40,924 bases of DNA from Oscillospiraceae bacterium (GCA_015068085.1 SVLF01000023.1:1-40924); one strand, 5' to 3'; positions 15,880 to 24,090 are shown, counted from the stretch's first letter. Numbers and translations are program-made. Notes: a model not told the origin generated them from the sequence alone.

Positions 15880-18111
15880 TTATTTATTCGTCAGCGTTTC
15901 AAACTTTAAAGCGGGCGAAACAGTAAAGATTTTTTTACCGAGCTCGACTTGATACTTGTTTTTTAAATTGGTATGCAATAGTTCTGTATCTTCGTGCAAA
16001 TCAACTTTTATTGTTGAACTGTTGATTTTAGAAGCCGTGCAATTGTAGCCGGATACGGTTCCGTCTTCCCGTTCGATGATAAATGCTTTTTTCAAAACCG
16101 TTTCTTCAAGGCATTTGAATATCTCGTGAACATCGTTGTCGCATGCTCCGCCTTGAGGATCTACTGATATTGTTTTATCGGCAAGTATAAGCGGGCAAAG
16201 GTCATAGCCACCGGTTAAGCGTTGCTCTCCGACTCTGTACCAATCCGAAATCATATCAATGTATTCTTCGCCGCATGTTACAACTTCATATTTTCCTTTG
16301 CAAGCGGGAACACTGAGTTTTACGCTTGAATAACCGTCAGTTACCGGTTTTTCATAATCCGGGACAAGCTTTCTTCCGCAGATGTACGGGTCATTTGCAA
16401 ACGCCCAACGGAGATTTCCGTCTTCCGACATAAGCTGAACACATGAACCGATACAGTTGAAAAGCTCTTTCAGATAGATTTCTTTTCCGGTAAGCAGATA
16501 TAAATAATATTTGGCATAGGCTGTCCATGCGCTCCAACCGTGAGGACTGCAAATAAAGTTTTTGTGGAACATAATATCATATTGTGCTTCCCAGAATCTG
16601 AGACTTGCACCGTTCATTCTACAATCGGGAACAAGCTTATGTTCAAGGCATGAATGAAGTTTATTCATATGCTCTGCTGCTTTTATGTATTTGCCACGCT
16701 TAATCTCCGGTAAGCTTAGCGCATACATTGCGATCTGCAGTGCTGAGCAGGAAATCATTCCGTCCTCAAAGGTTTGCTCACCTTCGGTCTGTATGTCATC
16801 AAGTTTTTCGCATAATTGTTCGCATGCCCTTGCTGCTGATTCATAATGCCGCTTTGCTTCTGCTTCGAAGCCTGCTGCTTTTTCGGATTCGGCAAGCTCA
16901 AACATTGATTTTGCAATATAGATAACGCAGGTATAAAGAGTGTTTCCTTTATAGTATCCTCCGTCTTCTTTCTGACATTTCATCAGCCAATCGCCGAACT
17001 TTGAAGCAAGCTTCAAATCGTTTTCATTTTTCGTTTTATCCGCTTCATATTTGTCAACTAAAACACTTATAAGGGTTGAGGTGTTTTGGATTCGCTCCGG
17101 AATAACGTATGGCTCGATTTTATCAAAATTAAACATAAGTGATGAAATTTCTTCAAATTGAGCCGAGAGTCTTTCGTCAATTGCTTTGTCGGGATAATGC
17201 TTCGCGGCTAAGAATGCAGAGAAGAACCCGTACCAACTTTCTGCATGAGTGGTTGCCTTCTGAGGCTTGTTCAGGGCTGAAAGTCTTGCAACTTTGAGAT
17301 AACTGCTCCAAGGTTTTCTGCAATAGAATTTTGCCTCTGAAATCTTTCCGCTTTCCGATGTTACATAAATTGTGTAGACACCTACTTCTCTCATTTTCAT
17401 AGAAGGATTATCGGTGTTGTCGGGCGATTTGCAATTTACCGTGTATGGCTCTTTGGAGGATACTTCAAAAGTGATTTTGTTTCCGGGAACGCCTGTAAAT
17501 AAATCTGCGGTTATAATCGGAATATTACATATCCGGGAAATCTTTTCACCGTATTGCGAAAGATCATCAAGCGGTATAAGATAAATATTAAACTCTTTTG
17601 TTTCTTTCGAATGTAATACATCCAAATTCTTTGGATGTCGTTCGGGTAGCGGATTCTTATGAAAAAGATTAAGAGCGACGGTATGTATCCGATGTCCGTA
17701 TTCACCTTCGTTTTCATCAAAATTCCGGGTTTTGCTGTACAAGAGAGAATACGAAGCGATTGCATCAGGAGATGCGATTGCAAGAATTTTTCCGTCAGGA
17801 CTCATAAAATATCCGTGGAAGTGAGTTTTTTCGCATCTTAGCATTGATGGAAAGAGGATTTTGTTTCTCTCCGGATGCTCTGCCATATAGGTGTCAATTC
17901 CGGGAAGAAAATCTATGTTTTCCGGAAGAATGTCCGTTTCGGTTCTGTTGGATACGGTGAGATTGTAAAGGGTGTAGTTCTCGTTTTTTGTTTCTTTAAA
18001 TGAAAACTCTATGCCGCCTCGTTCGATAATACATTGAGAGTCGCTGATGGGAATTGTAATAATATCATTTTCACGTCTATTAATACGAAAATGAGGAAGT
18101 GTTGTATTCAT
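15880..18111 (-). CDS. Large cytosolic protein with beta-sandwich and helical toroid domains, putative glycan-active enzyme
   Basis: I do not recognise a named family. The 743-residue product (ATG 18111 with AAGGAG six bases upstream, preferred over 18201) has three visible parts. Residues 1-180 are beta-rich, residues 190-270 resemble an Ig-like sheet ending CRKPW, and residues 280-620 are helical with WYGFFSAFLAAKHY, GDWLMKCQKEDGGYYKGN and SPHGWSAWTAYAKYYLYLLTG, a pattern like the (alpha/alpha)6 toroids of unsaturated glucuronyl hydrolases, GH127-like enzymes and some lyases. The conserved acidic and aromatic residues of the helical part fit a sugar-binding cleft. It is the first enzyme gene after the AraC regulator. 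Its function is inferred only from this context. Confidence 0.65.
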   Translation of the reverse strand: MNTTLPHFRINRRENDIITIPISDSQCIIERGGIEFSFKETKNENYTLYNLTVSNRTETDILPENIDFLPGIDTYMAEHPERNKILFPSMLRCEKTHFHGYFMSPDGKILAIASPDAIASYSLLYSKTRNFDENEGEYGHRIHTVALNLFHKNPLPERHPKNLDVLHSKETKEFNIYLIPLDDLSQYGEKISRICNIPIITADLFTGVPGNKITFEVSSKEPYTVNCKSPDNTDNPSMKMREVGVYTIYVTSESGKISEAKFYCRKPWSSYLKVARLSALNKPQKATTHAESWYGFFSAFLAAKHYPDKAIDERLSAQFEEISSLMFNFDKIEPYVIPERIQNTSTLISVLVDKYEADKTKNENDLKLASKFGDWLMKCQKEDGGYYKGNTLYTCVIYIAKSMFELAESEKAAGFEAEAKRHYESAARACEQLCEKLDDIQTEGEQTFEDGMISCSALQIAMYALSLPEIKRGKYIKAAEHMNKLHSCLEHKLVPDCRMNGASLRFWEAQYDIMFHKNFICSPHGWSAWTAYAKYYLYLLTGKEIYLKELFNCIGSCVQLMSEDGNLRWAFANDPYICGRKLVPDYEKPVTDGYSSVKLSVPACKGKYEVVTCGEEYIDMISDWYRVGEQRLTGGYDLCPLILADKTISVDPQGGACDNDVHEIFKCLEETVLKKAFIIEREDGTVSGYNCTASKINSSTIKVDLHEDTELLHTNLKNKYQVELGKKIFTVSPALKFETLTNK

Positions 18112-18138
18112 TTTGAGCTCCTTGTGAAAATTAATAAT

Positions 18139-18170
18139 GCCAACTATACACCTTAAAGTATATAGTTGGC
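18139..18170 (-). terminator. Hairpin between araC-type gene and the first enzyme gene (attenuator or processing site)
   Basis: A perfect 10-bp stem (18139-18148 with 18161-18170) closes a 12-nt loop in the 92-base gap between the regulator and the next gene. The following bases are only moderately T-rich, so partial termination or mRNA processing is more likely than full termination. Confidence 0.4.
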
Positions 18171-18203
18171 GGAAAAAGTTATCAAGTCGATATTCCGGCA
18201 AAT

Positions 18204-19082
18204 CTATCTTTTGTGAGGCATTTGTTTTTGTAAAGTAAATTCGCTTGGGGTTTTTCCTGTTATTTTTTCAAATGCCTTATAAAAATTTGAAGAACTGGAA
18301 AAACCGCATTTTTCTGCGATTTCAAGCTTTGTAAGCGAAGTGGTCTGAAGAAGGAGCACTGCTCGCTCAACTCTTTTAATAGTGATGTATTCCCACGGTG
18401 AAATGCCGTTGAATTTTTTAAACACGGATGAAAAATAGTTCTGCGACATAAATGCAGTTTTTGCTATACCTGATAAAGTTAATTCCTTTTCGATGTTGTT
18501 GTCGATATACTCCATTGCAGAATGCAGCTTTTCAAGCGTTGTGTCACTTGTTGTCAGTCCGGAGCTTGAATTTGTATAATCATAATTTCTTAAAATATGA
18601 GTAAGTGCGAGAAGAAGAAAACACCTCGTGGCAACAGCGTGTGCCGGTGAAGCTTTTGAAATCTCGTTTGCAGTTGAAAGGATAGAGTCCCTCAGCTGAA
18701 TATCAGAGGAATCAAACTTGTTGCTGAAATTTTCATTGCGTGAGACGAACAAAGAAAGAAGCTCAATGTTTTCAGTTCGTTCCCATAAAAACTGTGGCTC
18801 GAATTGGATGTTGAGAAGATCCAGTTCCTCGTCGATATTTGTTATGCAATGGACCTCATTGCTTCCGAAAAGAAACATATCACCGGGTGAAAAAGTATAG
18901 AATTTTTCGTCTACACGGTAAATTCCACGACCTTTTAAAAACAGGGATAATTCGCATTCGGTATGGTGGTGCGCCTGATATTGCCTTGTTCTTGGACCAA
19001 CCGCAGAATGATAAGCTTTTATTATTGTTTTTCCCGATGAGTCGCAAAGAGTATGTTCGTCATATCGCATAACTTTACTCAC
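18204..19082 (-). CDS. AraC family transcriptional regulator (cupin sensor)
   Basis: The 292-residue protein has an N-terminal cupin-type ligand domain (HHHTECELSLFLKGRGIYRV, then FSPGDMFLFGSNEVHCI) and a C-terminal pair of helix-turn-helices. The second contains IAEKCGFSSSSNFYKAFEKITGKTPSEF, the AraC signature. Such regulators bind a sugar or derivative and activate neighbouring catabolic genes through direct-repeat sites. The best fit start is GTG 19082, though ATG 19070 is possible; neither has a strong ribosome binding site. The gene heads the leftward glycoside operon and is divergent from the dehydratase operon. A candidate two-copy operator lies directly upstream, suggesting control of both directions and of itself. 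Confidence 0.92.
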   Translation of the reverse strand: MSKVMRYDEHTLCDSSGKTIIKAYHSAVGPRTRQYQAHHHTECELSLFLKGRGIYRVDEKFYTFSPGDMFLFGSNEVHCITNIDEELDLLNIQFEPQFLWERTENIELLSLFVSRNENFSNKFDSSDIQLRDSILSTANEISKASPAHAVATRCFLLLALTHILRNYDYTNSSSGLTTSDTTLEKLHSAMEYIDNNIEKELTLSGIAKTAFMSQNYFSSVFKKFNGISPWEYITIKRVERAVLLLQTTSLTKLEIAEKCGFSSSSNFYKAFEKITGKTPSEFTLQKQMPHKR

Positions 19083-19111
19083 TTTCGTAAAATAGTGGAT
19101 ATATTTCGTAA
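19083..19111. promoter_or_regulatory. Candidate AraC-type operator: two TTTCGTAA direct repeats 21 bp apart
   Basis: TTTCGTAA occurs at 19083-19090 and 19104-19111. The 21-bp period is two helical turns, the usual arrangement for AraC-family half-sites, and the flanks after each copy also agree at five of eight positions. It lies just ahead of the expected -35 region of the rightward promoter. Confidence 0.55.
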
Positions 19112-19142
19112 TATATCGGTGGTTAGAAAAAGCTACACATAT

Positions 19143-19148
19143 TATAAT
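19143..19148 (+). promoter_or_regulatory. Probable -10 element of the dehydratase operon promoter
   Basis: TATAAT is perfect, but no good -35 hexamer lies 16-18 bases upstream, as expected for an activator-dependent promoter. A palindrome with 7-bp arms (19170-19176 and 19180-19186) sits in the leader between it and the ATG at 19205. Confidence 0.5.
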
Positions 19149-19204
19149 TTAAGTCAGTGAAATAAATATATCACTTTGAAAGTGATTAGTCAAGGAGGAT
19201 AATA

Positions 19205-20551
19205 ATGGAAATTAATGTAAACAGATGTTCAGAACCGTCCGAGCTTAAAATTACGGACATTCGCGTGTGCAATATCAATGGTGCACCGAAGCACTGCCCG
19301 CTTATCAAGGTCTATACAAATCAGGGGATTGTCGGCTACGGTGAAGTTCGCGATGCATCGAGCGCAACATATGCTCTTATGCTCAAATCCCGTCTTGTCG
19401 GAGAAAACCCCTGCAATGTTGACAAGCTTTTCAGACGTATAAAGCAGTTTGGCGGTCATTCACGTCAGGGCGGCGGCGTTTCAGGGCTTGAAATAGCATT
19501 ATGGGATTTGGCCGGAAAAGCATGGGGCGTTCCGCTCTGGCAGATGCTCGGCGGTAAGTTCCGTGATAAGGTAAGAGTTTATTGCGATACCGATGTCGAC
19601 GGAAAGCATACAGGAACGGATATGGGCAAAGCGCTCAAAAAGAGAATGGAGCAGGGCTTTACCTTCCTTAAAATGGATCTCGGCATTGAGCTTATGCTTG
19701 ATGAGCCGGGATGCCTTAACGCACCGATAGGCTTCCTTGAAGATATCAAAAAATATTCAATGAAGGCGATAAACCATCAAAAGGGCTCTATTGATATGGA
19801 TATGATGCTTGGAAAGAACTATGAAATATTCACTATTCCGCATCATGCAACAGGAATCCACCTCACACAAAAGGGAATGGATTATCTTGAAAATTATGTG
19901 AAAGAGGTTCGCGATGTAATCGGATATGAAGTTCCGCTTGCGATAGACCATTTTGGTCATGTTGCACTTGAGGACTGCATAATGTTTGCAAAGCGCCTTG
20001 AAAAATATAATATTGCGTGGATCGAGGATATTGCACCGTGGCACTACACAGACCACTATGTAAAGATTGCAAATTCGTGCAATGTTCCGATATGCACGGG
20101 TGAGGATATCTGGCTTGCAGAGAATTTTGAACCGCTTATGTCTCGCGGTGGCGTATCTGTTGTTCACCCCGATATGCTCACGGTCGGCGGTGCACTTGAG
20201 ATGAAAAAGCTCGGTAATATGTGTGATAAATACGGCGTGGCAATGGCAATACATATGGCGGAAAGTCCTATTGCATGCATGGCAGCAATTCACACTGCAG
20301 CGGCAATGCAGAATGTTCTCGCGGTAGAGTTCCATTCAATAGATGTTCCGTGGTGGAACGACCTTGCAATCGGTATTGAAAATCCGTTGTTTAAGGATGG
20401 TTTTGTAAACGTTCCGAACAAGCCGGGACTTGGTATTGATGAGCTTAACGAAGAACTTATCGCTCAGCACATCCACGAAAAATATCCGGGTCAGTGGGAA
20501 CCGACAACACAGTGGGATGGCGAATGGGCAAACGACCGCGAATGGAGCTGA
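19205..20551 (+). CDS. Enolase-superfamily sugar-acid dehydratase (mandelate racemase/muconate lactonizing subgroup)
   Basis: The 448-residue enzyme has the capping domain (DIRVCNINGAPKHCPLIKVYTNQG) and the modified barrel. Metal ligands are D248 (AIDHFG), E274 (WIEDIAP) and E300 (TGEDIW). A likely base dyad is D323 (VHPDML) and H350 (HMAESP), and FLKMD gives K156 on the second strand. The intervals 26, 26, 23 and 27 equal those of mandelate racemase. Most relatives with sugar-acid context dehydrate aldonates or uronate-derived acids to 2-keto-3-deoxy acids, and that is my inference here. Between K156 and D248 there are about 60 extra residues, which should shape a distinct pocket. AAGGAGG lies six bases upstream. 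It leads a four-gene operon. Confidence 0.88.
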   Translation: MEINVNRCSEPSELKITDIRVCNINGAPKHCPLIKVYTNQGIVGYGEVRDASSATYALMLKSRLVGENPCNVDKLFRRIKQFGGHSRQGGGVSGLEIALWDLAGKAWGVPLWQMLGGKFRDKVRVYCDTDVDGKHTGTDMGKALKKRMEQGFTFLKMDLGIELMLDEPGCLNAPIGFLEDIKKYSMKAINHQKGSIDMDMMLGKNYEIFTIPHHATGIHLTQKGMDYLENYVKEVRDVIGYEVPLAIDHFGHVALEDCIMFAKRLEKYNIAWIEDIAPWHYTDHYVKIANSCNVPICTGEDIWLAENFEPLMSRGGVSVVHPDMLTVGGALEMKKLGNMCDKYGVAMAIHMAESPIACMAAIHTAAAMQNVLAVEFHSIDVPWWNDLAIGIENPLFKDGFVNVPNKPGLGIDELNEELIAQHIHEKYPGQWEPTTQWDGEWANDREWS

Positions 20552-20555
20552 TGAA

Positions 20556-21263
20556 ATGCGTGATTTGACGATACGTTGGATAGGGCAAAGCGGGTATATT
20601 CTCTCGGATGGAACAACTGAAATATGCATTGACCCATATCTTTCAGATGTAGTTGACCGCATAGCAAAGCGTGGCAGAATGGTGAAAGCACCGTTTTTAC
20701 CGGAAGAATTAAAAAGCGATGTTGTGATTTGTACGCACAACCACCTTGACCACGTTGATATTGATGCAATTCCGCTTATAAAAAAAGAGAATATGCTTTT
20801 TTTAGCGCCGGACGATGCGAAAAGCACATTGATAGAATGCGGCGTAATGAAGTATAAAGCTTTTGATGAGGGAACGGCCGTTAAAATCGGTGATTTTGAG
20901 CTTGAGGCAGTGTTTGCAGACCATACTGTTCCGGCAGTTGGTGTTATTGTAAAGCATAACGGAATCACAATGTATTTTTCAGGTGATACGGAATATAACG
21001 AAAAGCTTGAAGAGCTAAGAAAATATAATATAGATATTATGTTTATCTGCATCAACGGAAAGCTTGGAAATATGGACGTGAACGATGCGATTCGACTGAC
21101 AAGGATAATCAATCCTAAAGTCGGCGTTCCAACTCATTACGGAATGTTTGAGAGCAATACCGAAGACCCTTTAAAATACACATCAAAGCTTGACTGTGGA
21201 TTTGAAATGGAATACAACAAAGAATATGATATTGAGGAGGTGCTCAAAAGATGTTTGATTTAA
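20556..21263 (+). CDS. UlaG-like metallo-beta-lactamase-fold hydrolase (putative sugar lactonase)
   Basis: The 235-residue protein has the short metallo-beta-lactamase fold seen in UlaG and related lactonases: WIGQSGYIL at the start, IDPYLSD, THNHLDHVD (H61, H63, D65 and H66 as metal ligands), a FADHTVPAVGV segment, FSGDTEYN and a terminal VPTHYGMFE. UlaG opens L-ascorbate-6-phosphate lactone. In this context a non-phosphorylated sugar lactone is a reasonable substrate. The ATG at 20556 is preceded by GGAG within the end of the dehydratase gene, with only four bases between the genes. Its end overlaps the SDR gene by 13 bases. This close packing points to a shared pathway. Confidence 0.87.
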   Translation: MRDLTIRWIGQSGYILSDGTTEICIDPYLSDVVDRIAKRGRMVKAPFLPEELKSDVVICTHNHLDHVDIDAIPLIKKENMLFLAPDDAKSTLIECGVMKYKAFDEGTAVKIGDFELEAVFADHTVPAVGVIVKHNGITMYFSGDTEYNEKLEELRKYNIDIMFICINGKLGNMDVNDAIRLTRIINPKVGVPTHYGMFESNTEDPLKYTSKLDCGFEMEYNKEYDIEEVLKRCLI

Positions 21264-21979
21264 CCGGAAAGACAGCGCTTGTCACAGGCTCAACGCAAGG
21301 GATAGGTTTTGAAATAGCAAAAGCTTTGTCGGAACACGGAGCAAAGGTGTTTGTTCACGGCGCAACAAGCATTGAAAAATCTAAAGCTGCGGCAGAAAAA
21401 ATAAAAAATGCACAGGCAATATGCGTAAACCTCAATTCGCCTGATGCAGCAAAAAAGCTTTATGCCGAAACCGGAGATGTTGATATCCTTGTTTTAAATG
21501 CATCTGTACAGTACAGAACGGCGTGGGATGAAATTGCTGATGAAGAATTTGACAGTCAGATAAATATCAATCTCCGAAGCTCTCTTTATGCAATGCAGCT
21601 TTATTCAAAATCTATGAAAGAAAAAGGATATGGCAGAATTCTTACAATCGGAAGTGTTCAGCAGTATAAGCCCCACAAGGATATGGCGGTTTATGCCGCA
21701 ACAAAATGTGCGCTTATGAGCATTGTGCAGAACACTGCCCGCCAGCTTGCACCTTACGGAATAACCGTAAACAACATTTCTCCCGGAGTAATTGCAACTC
21801 CGAGAAATGAGGAAGCACTTCAGGATAAAAGCTATGAAAAAATCGTTATTGCAGGAATCCCGATGGGAAGAGTCGGCGGTGCGGAAGAGATGTCGGGCGC
21901 AGCGCTTCTTTTGTGCTCAGATGCGGGTTCATATATAACGGGAATTGATTTAACGGTTGATGGAGGAATGAAATTATGA
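21251..21979 (+). CDS. Short-chain dehydrogenase/reductase (SDR), classical type
   Basis: The 242-residue protein shows the classical SDR pattern: TGSTQGIG nucleotide-binding motif (residues 12-19), VLNASVQ where NNAG usually stands, a catalytic Ser near residue 135 (TIGSVQQ), YAATK with Y148 and K152, and NNISPGVIATP. It should oxidise or reduce a hydroxyl of a sugar or sugar acid with NAD(P). The ATG has GAGGAGG upstream, inside the coding region of the lactonase gene. The stop overlaps the next start as ATGA. In known non-phosphorylative fucose and rhamnose pathways an SDR oxidises either the starting sugar or the 2-keto-3-deoxy acid, and both roles remain open. Confidence 0.93.
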   Translation: MFDLTGKTALVTGSTQGIGFEIAKALSEHGAKVFVHGATSIEKSKAAAEKIKNAQAICVNLNSPDAAKKLYAETGDVDILVLNASVQYRTAWDEIADEEFDSQININLRSSLYAMQLYSKSMKEKGYGRILTIGSVQQYKPHKDMAVYAATKCALMSIVQNTARQLAPYGITVNNISPGVIATPRNEEALQDKSYEKIVIAGIPMGRVGGAEEMSGAALLLCSDAGSYITGIDLTVDGGMKL

Positions 21980-22893
21980 TGAAGTTTAACGACAGAGACG
22001 AAATTATTGAGCTTACCCCACTGTGGAAGGGGGAGCGCTTTCCAGACGGACGTCCGAAGGTTGCAGATAAGTATCTTGATGCACTGCAGAAAATGACACT
22101 CGAAGAGGTCTGGAAGCCGATATTTGTTCTTGGATATGAAAATCAGTTTGTCGGCGGTGGAGAGAATCCGCTTTATCCTCTTCACGATGACGGAAGAAAG
22201 CTCATTGGTCGCGCTGTTACCTGCAGTTTTTGCCCCACCAGACCTGACCTTCATGATGTAATGTTTGCACGCGGCGCAAGAGAAAAAAGAAACGGAAATT
22301 ACAATCAGTGGGTTATAGACTCGCTTGTTGAGCGCGATGTTGTTGTCGTTGATATGTACGACAAAATATACAAGGGCACTTTCCTTGGCGGAAACCTTAC
22401 AACCGCAATAAAAACCCGTACGAAAAACGGCGGTGCTGTTGTATGGGGCGGCGTGCGAGATGTTGAGCAGATGAAGCAGGTTCCTGATGTTCAGGTATAC
22501 TATCGCGGAATTGACCCCACTCCCATTCGTGAATTTATTATGAAAAGCTTTAACAGCGTTACAAACTTCGGTGGTGCGGTCTGCCTTCCGGGTGATGTCG
22601 TTTTCGGTGCAGGCGGCGGTGTTCTCTTTATTCCGAGCCATCTTGTTGCTGATGTTGTTGAGGGTGCTGCAAAAACGCACGTCAAGGACGATTTTGGTTT
22701 TGAAATGATTTCTCAGAACAAATTCACAACCGCACAGATTGACCGAAACACCTGGACGGTCGAAATGCTCGATATGTTGATGGAGTGGATAAAGACGGAT
22801 CCGCGCGGCGAAGAGTACCGCGATCTTGACTGGTCCAAAGAATATGACCTTGCAATAAACGGAGACCCGAACGATACACAGACGGCGTTGTAA
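21976..22893 (+). CDS. RraA/HMG-aldolase family protein (putative sugar-acid aldolase)
   Basis: The 305-residue protein carries the RraA core: LIGRAVTCSF, a VVVVDMYDKI segment, GGNLTTAIKTRTKNGGAVVWGGVRD with the conserved Arg-Asp pair, and a C-terminal VCLPGDVVFGAGGGVLFIPSHL block. Enzymes of this fold use a divalent metal bound by that Asp to cleave 4-hydroxy-2-oxo acids such as 4-hydroxy-4-methyl-2-oxoglutarate into pyruvate and a keto acid. It is longer than typical members, with an N-terminal extension of about 50 residues. It is translationally coupled to the SDR gene by an ATGA overlap. As the last enzyme in the operon it probably performs the carbon-carbon cleavage. RNase E inhibition, the other RraA role, is unlikely in this setting. 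Confidence 0.88.
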   Translation: MMKFNDRDEIIELTPLWKGERFPDGRPKVADKYLDALQKMTLEEVWKPIFVLGYENQFVGGGENPLYPLHDDGRKLIGRAVTCSFCPTRPDLHDVMFARGAREKRNGNYNQWVIDSLVERDVVVVDMYDKIYKGTFLGGNLTTAIKTRTKNGGAVVWGGVRDVEQMKQVPDVQVYYRGIDPTPIREFIMKSFNSVTNFGGAVCLPGDVVFGAGGGVLFIPSHLVADVVEGAAKTHVKDDFGFEMISQNKFTTAQIDRNTWTVEMLDMLMEWIKTDPRGEEYRDLDWSKEYDLAINGDPNDTQTAL

Positions 22894-22938
22894 ATAAAAC
22901 ATCCGACACATCAAAAATGAAGTGTCGGATGTTTTATT
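22893..22938. terminator. Bidirectional terminator between convergent genes
   Basis: A perfect 17-bp stem (22893-22909 with 22922-22938) closes a 12-nt loop and includes A/T runs at its base on both sides. It starts on the last base of the aldolase stop codon and ends three bases before the end of the convergent AraC gene. Confidence 0.88.
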
Positions 22939-22940
22939 CT

Positions 22941-23921
22941 TTATAGTTCTAAAAGCCAGTCATACTCGCGCCGCTCTTGAGCTATAACATACTCTTCGTG
23001 TATTTCTTTCCATTTGCGGAAATCATCCCGCCATATGGAAGGAGTGATACCGAAAACCTCCTTGAAAACTCTGATAAAATGCGCCCGATTGTAGAAACCG
23101 CATTCCTCGGCGATTGCATCAAGCGATTTGTTCGAGCTTTTGAGAAGATTATAAGCGTTGCAAAGCCGCGTTGATTTGATGTAGTTATGGCAGGTCTGTC
23201 CGGTAACGTCTTTGAATGATTCGGTAAAGCTTCTTTGTGACATCATAGCTTCACGGCTGATAATATCGAGCGTAAGTGAGCTTGAAGTGTTGTTGACTAT
23301 GAAAGATACCGCTTCGTTAATGCATTCAAATTTATCCTGTGCGCCCATCAGATCCTTCTTTGACAGGACCTTCGAAAGCTGATTTGAGCATATTTCAAAG
23401 AACTGTGAAAGGTAGGAGTAGATTTTTTTCGTATCCATATCGTAATGCTTACGGAATTCGTAAAGAATATCTTCAAAAAGAACATCCACTGCTTTTTTCT
23501 GCTTGCCGGAAAACTGAAACAAGGGATGCAGCAGAAATGAGTCGAATGAGGCATTGGCGAAAGTCAGCGACTGAAAGGGAATACCCTCTGATGTGAATGA
23601 AAACAACGGAAGAGATACGGAGATAACATTCAGTTCTTCAAGGTTAGACATTCTGCTGTCAATCTGATGTATTGAATACGGGAAAACAACAACAGCAGAG
23701 CCGGGGGTTTGCTTGTGGCAAACGCCGTTGAGCATATGGTTGTATTCTCCGGATATAGTATACCATATCTGAAGGCTTGAATGGGAATGTGCATCATTAA
23801 GACGGTTATCGGCGAGAGGCTTAACACGGATAGGCCATTTGTCGAAGCCTCTGGCATCAGAGGAAAAGTTTGATGTAGCAAAGTTGTATTTAGTTAAATA
23901 TCCTTCAAAAGCTGAATTCAT
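22941..23921 (-). CDS. AraC family transcriptional regulator
   Basis: The 326-residue protein has an N-terminal cupin-like sensor (HSHSSLQIWYTISGEYNHML, then PGSAVVVFPYSIHQID) and a C-terminal AraC DNA-binding domain (ISREAMMSQRSFTESFKDVTG, then AIAEECGFYNRAHFIRVFKEVFGITPS). It is not closely similar to the regulator at 18204-19082. It starts at ATG 23921 with GAGGGGG seven bases upstream and is driven by a good promoter at 23960-23988. The divergent genes encode the two secreted proteins, so the likely regulon is the surface lyase and its partner. The effector is probably a breakdown sugar. Confidence 0.92.
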   Translation of the reverse strand: MNSAFEGYLTKYNFATSNFSSDARGFDKWPIRVKPLADNRLNDAHSHSSLQIWYTISGEYNHMLNGVCHKQTPGSAVVVFPYSIHQIDSRMSNLEELNVISVSLPLFSFTSEGIPFQSLTFANASFDSFLLHPLFQFSGKQKKAVDVLFEDILYEFRKHYDMDTKKIYSYLSQFFEICSNQLSKVLSKKDLMGAQDKFECINEAVSFIVNNTSSSLTLDIISREAMMSQRSFTESFKDVTGQTCHNYIKSTRLCNAYNLLKSSNKSLDAIAEECGFYNRAHFIRVFKEVFGITPSIWRDDFRKWKEIHEEYVIAQERREYDWLLEL

Positions 23922-23959
23922 ATCTGCACCCCCTCAGCTCAAATGATTTGTATATTAAA

Positions 23960-23988
23960 AGTATACACTAAAATCGGCACTTTTTCAA
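23960..23988 (-). promoter_or_regulatory. Promoter of the second AraC-type gene
   Basis: TTGAAA (23983-23988) and TATACT (23960-23965) on the minus strand have an exact 17-base spacer. The leader to the ATG at 23921 is about 32 nt. Confidence 0.72.
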
Positions 23989-24022
23989 GTTAATTTTCTT
24001 TCCTTTTGCCGGAATATAGACT

Positions 24023-24050
24023 TTGCTTTTCACAAAAAATATTTTATACT
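24023..24050 (+). promoter_or_regulatory. Promoter of the secreted-protein operon
   Basis: TTGCTT (24023-24028) and TATACT (24045-24050) are separated by 16 bases, about 40 bases before the ATG at 24091. It is divergent from the AraC promoter, so a regulator bound between them could act on both. Confidence 0.6.
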
Positions 24051-24090
24051 ATAAGTACGATACAAAAATTTTATTTTGGAGGAGTACACC

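Noticed and set aside
18112..18201. In-frame extension of the toroid-like protein to 18201
   Set aside because: The extension crosses a hairpin and is not similar to a protein start. The ATG at 18111 has a strong AAGGAG.
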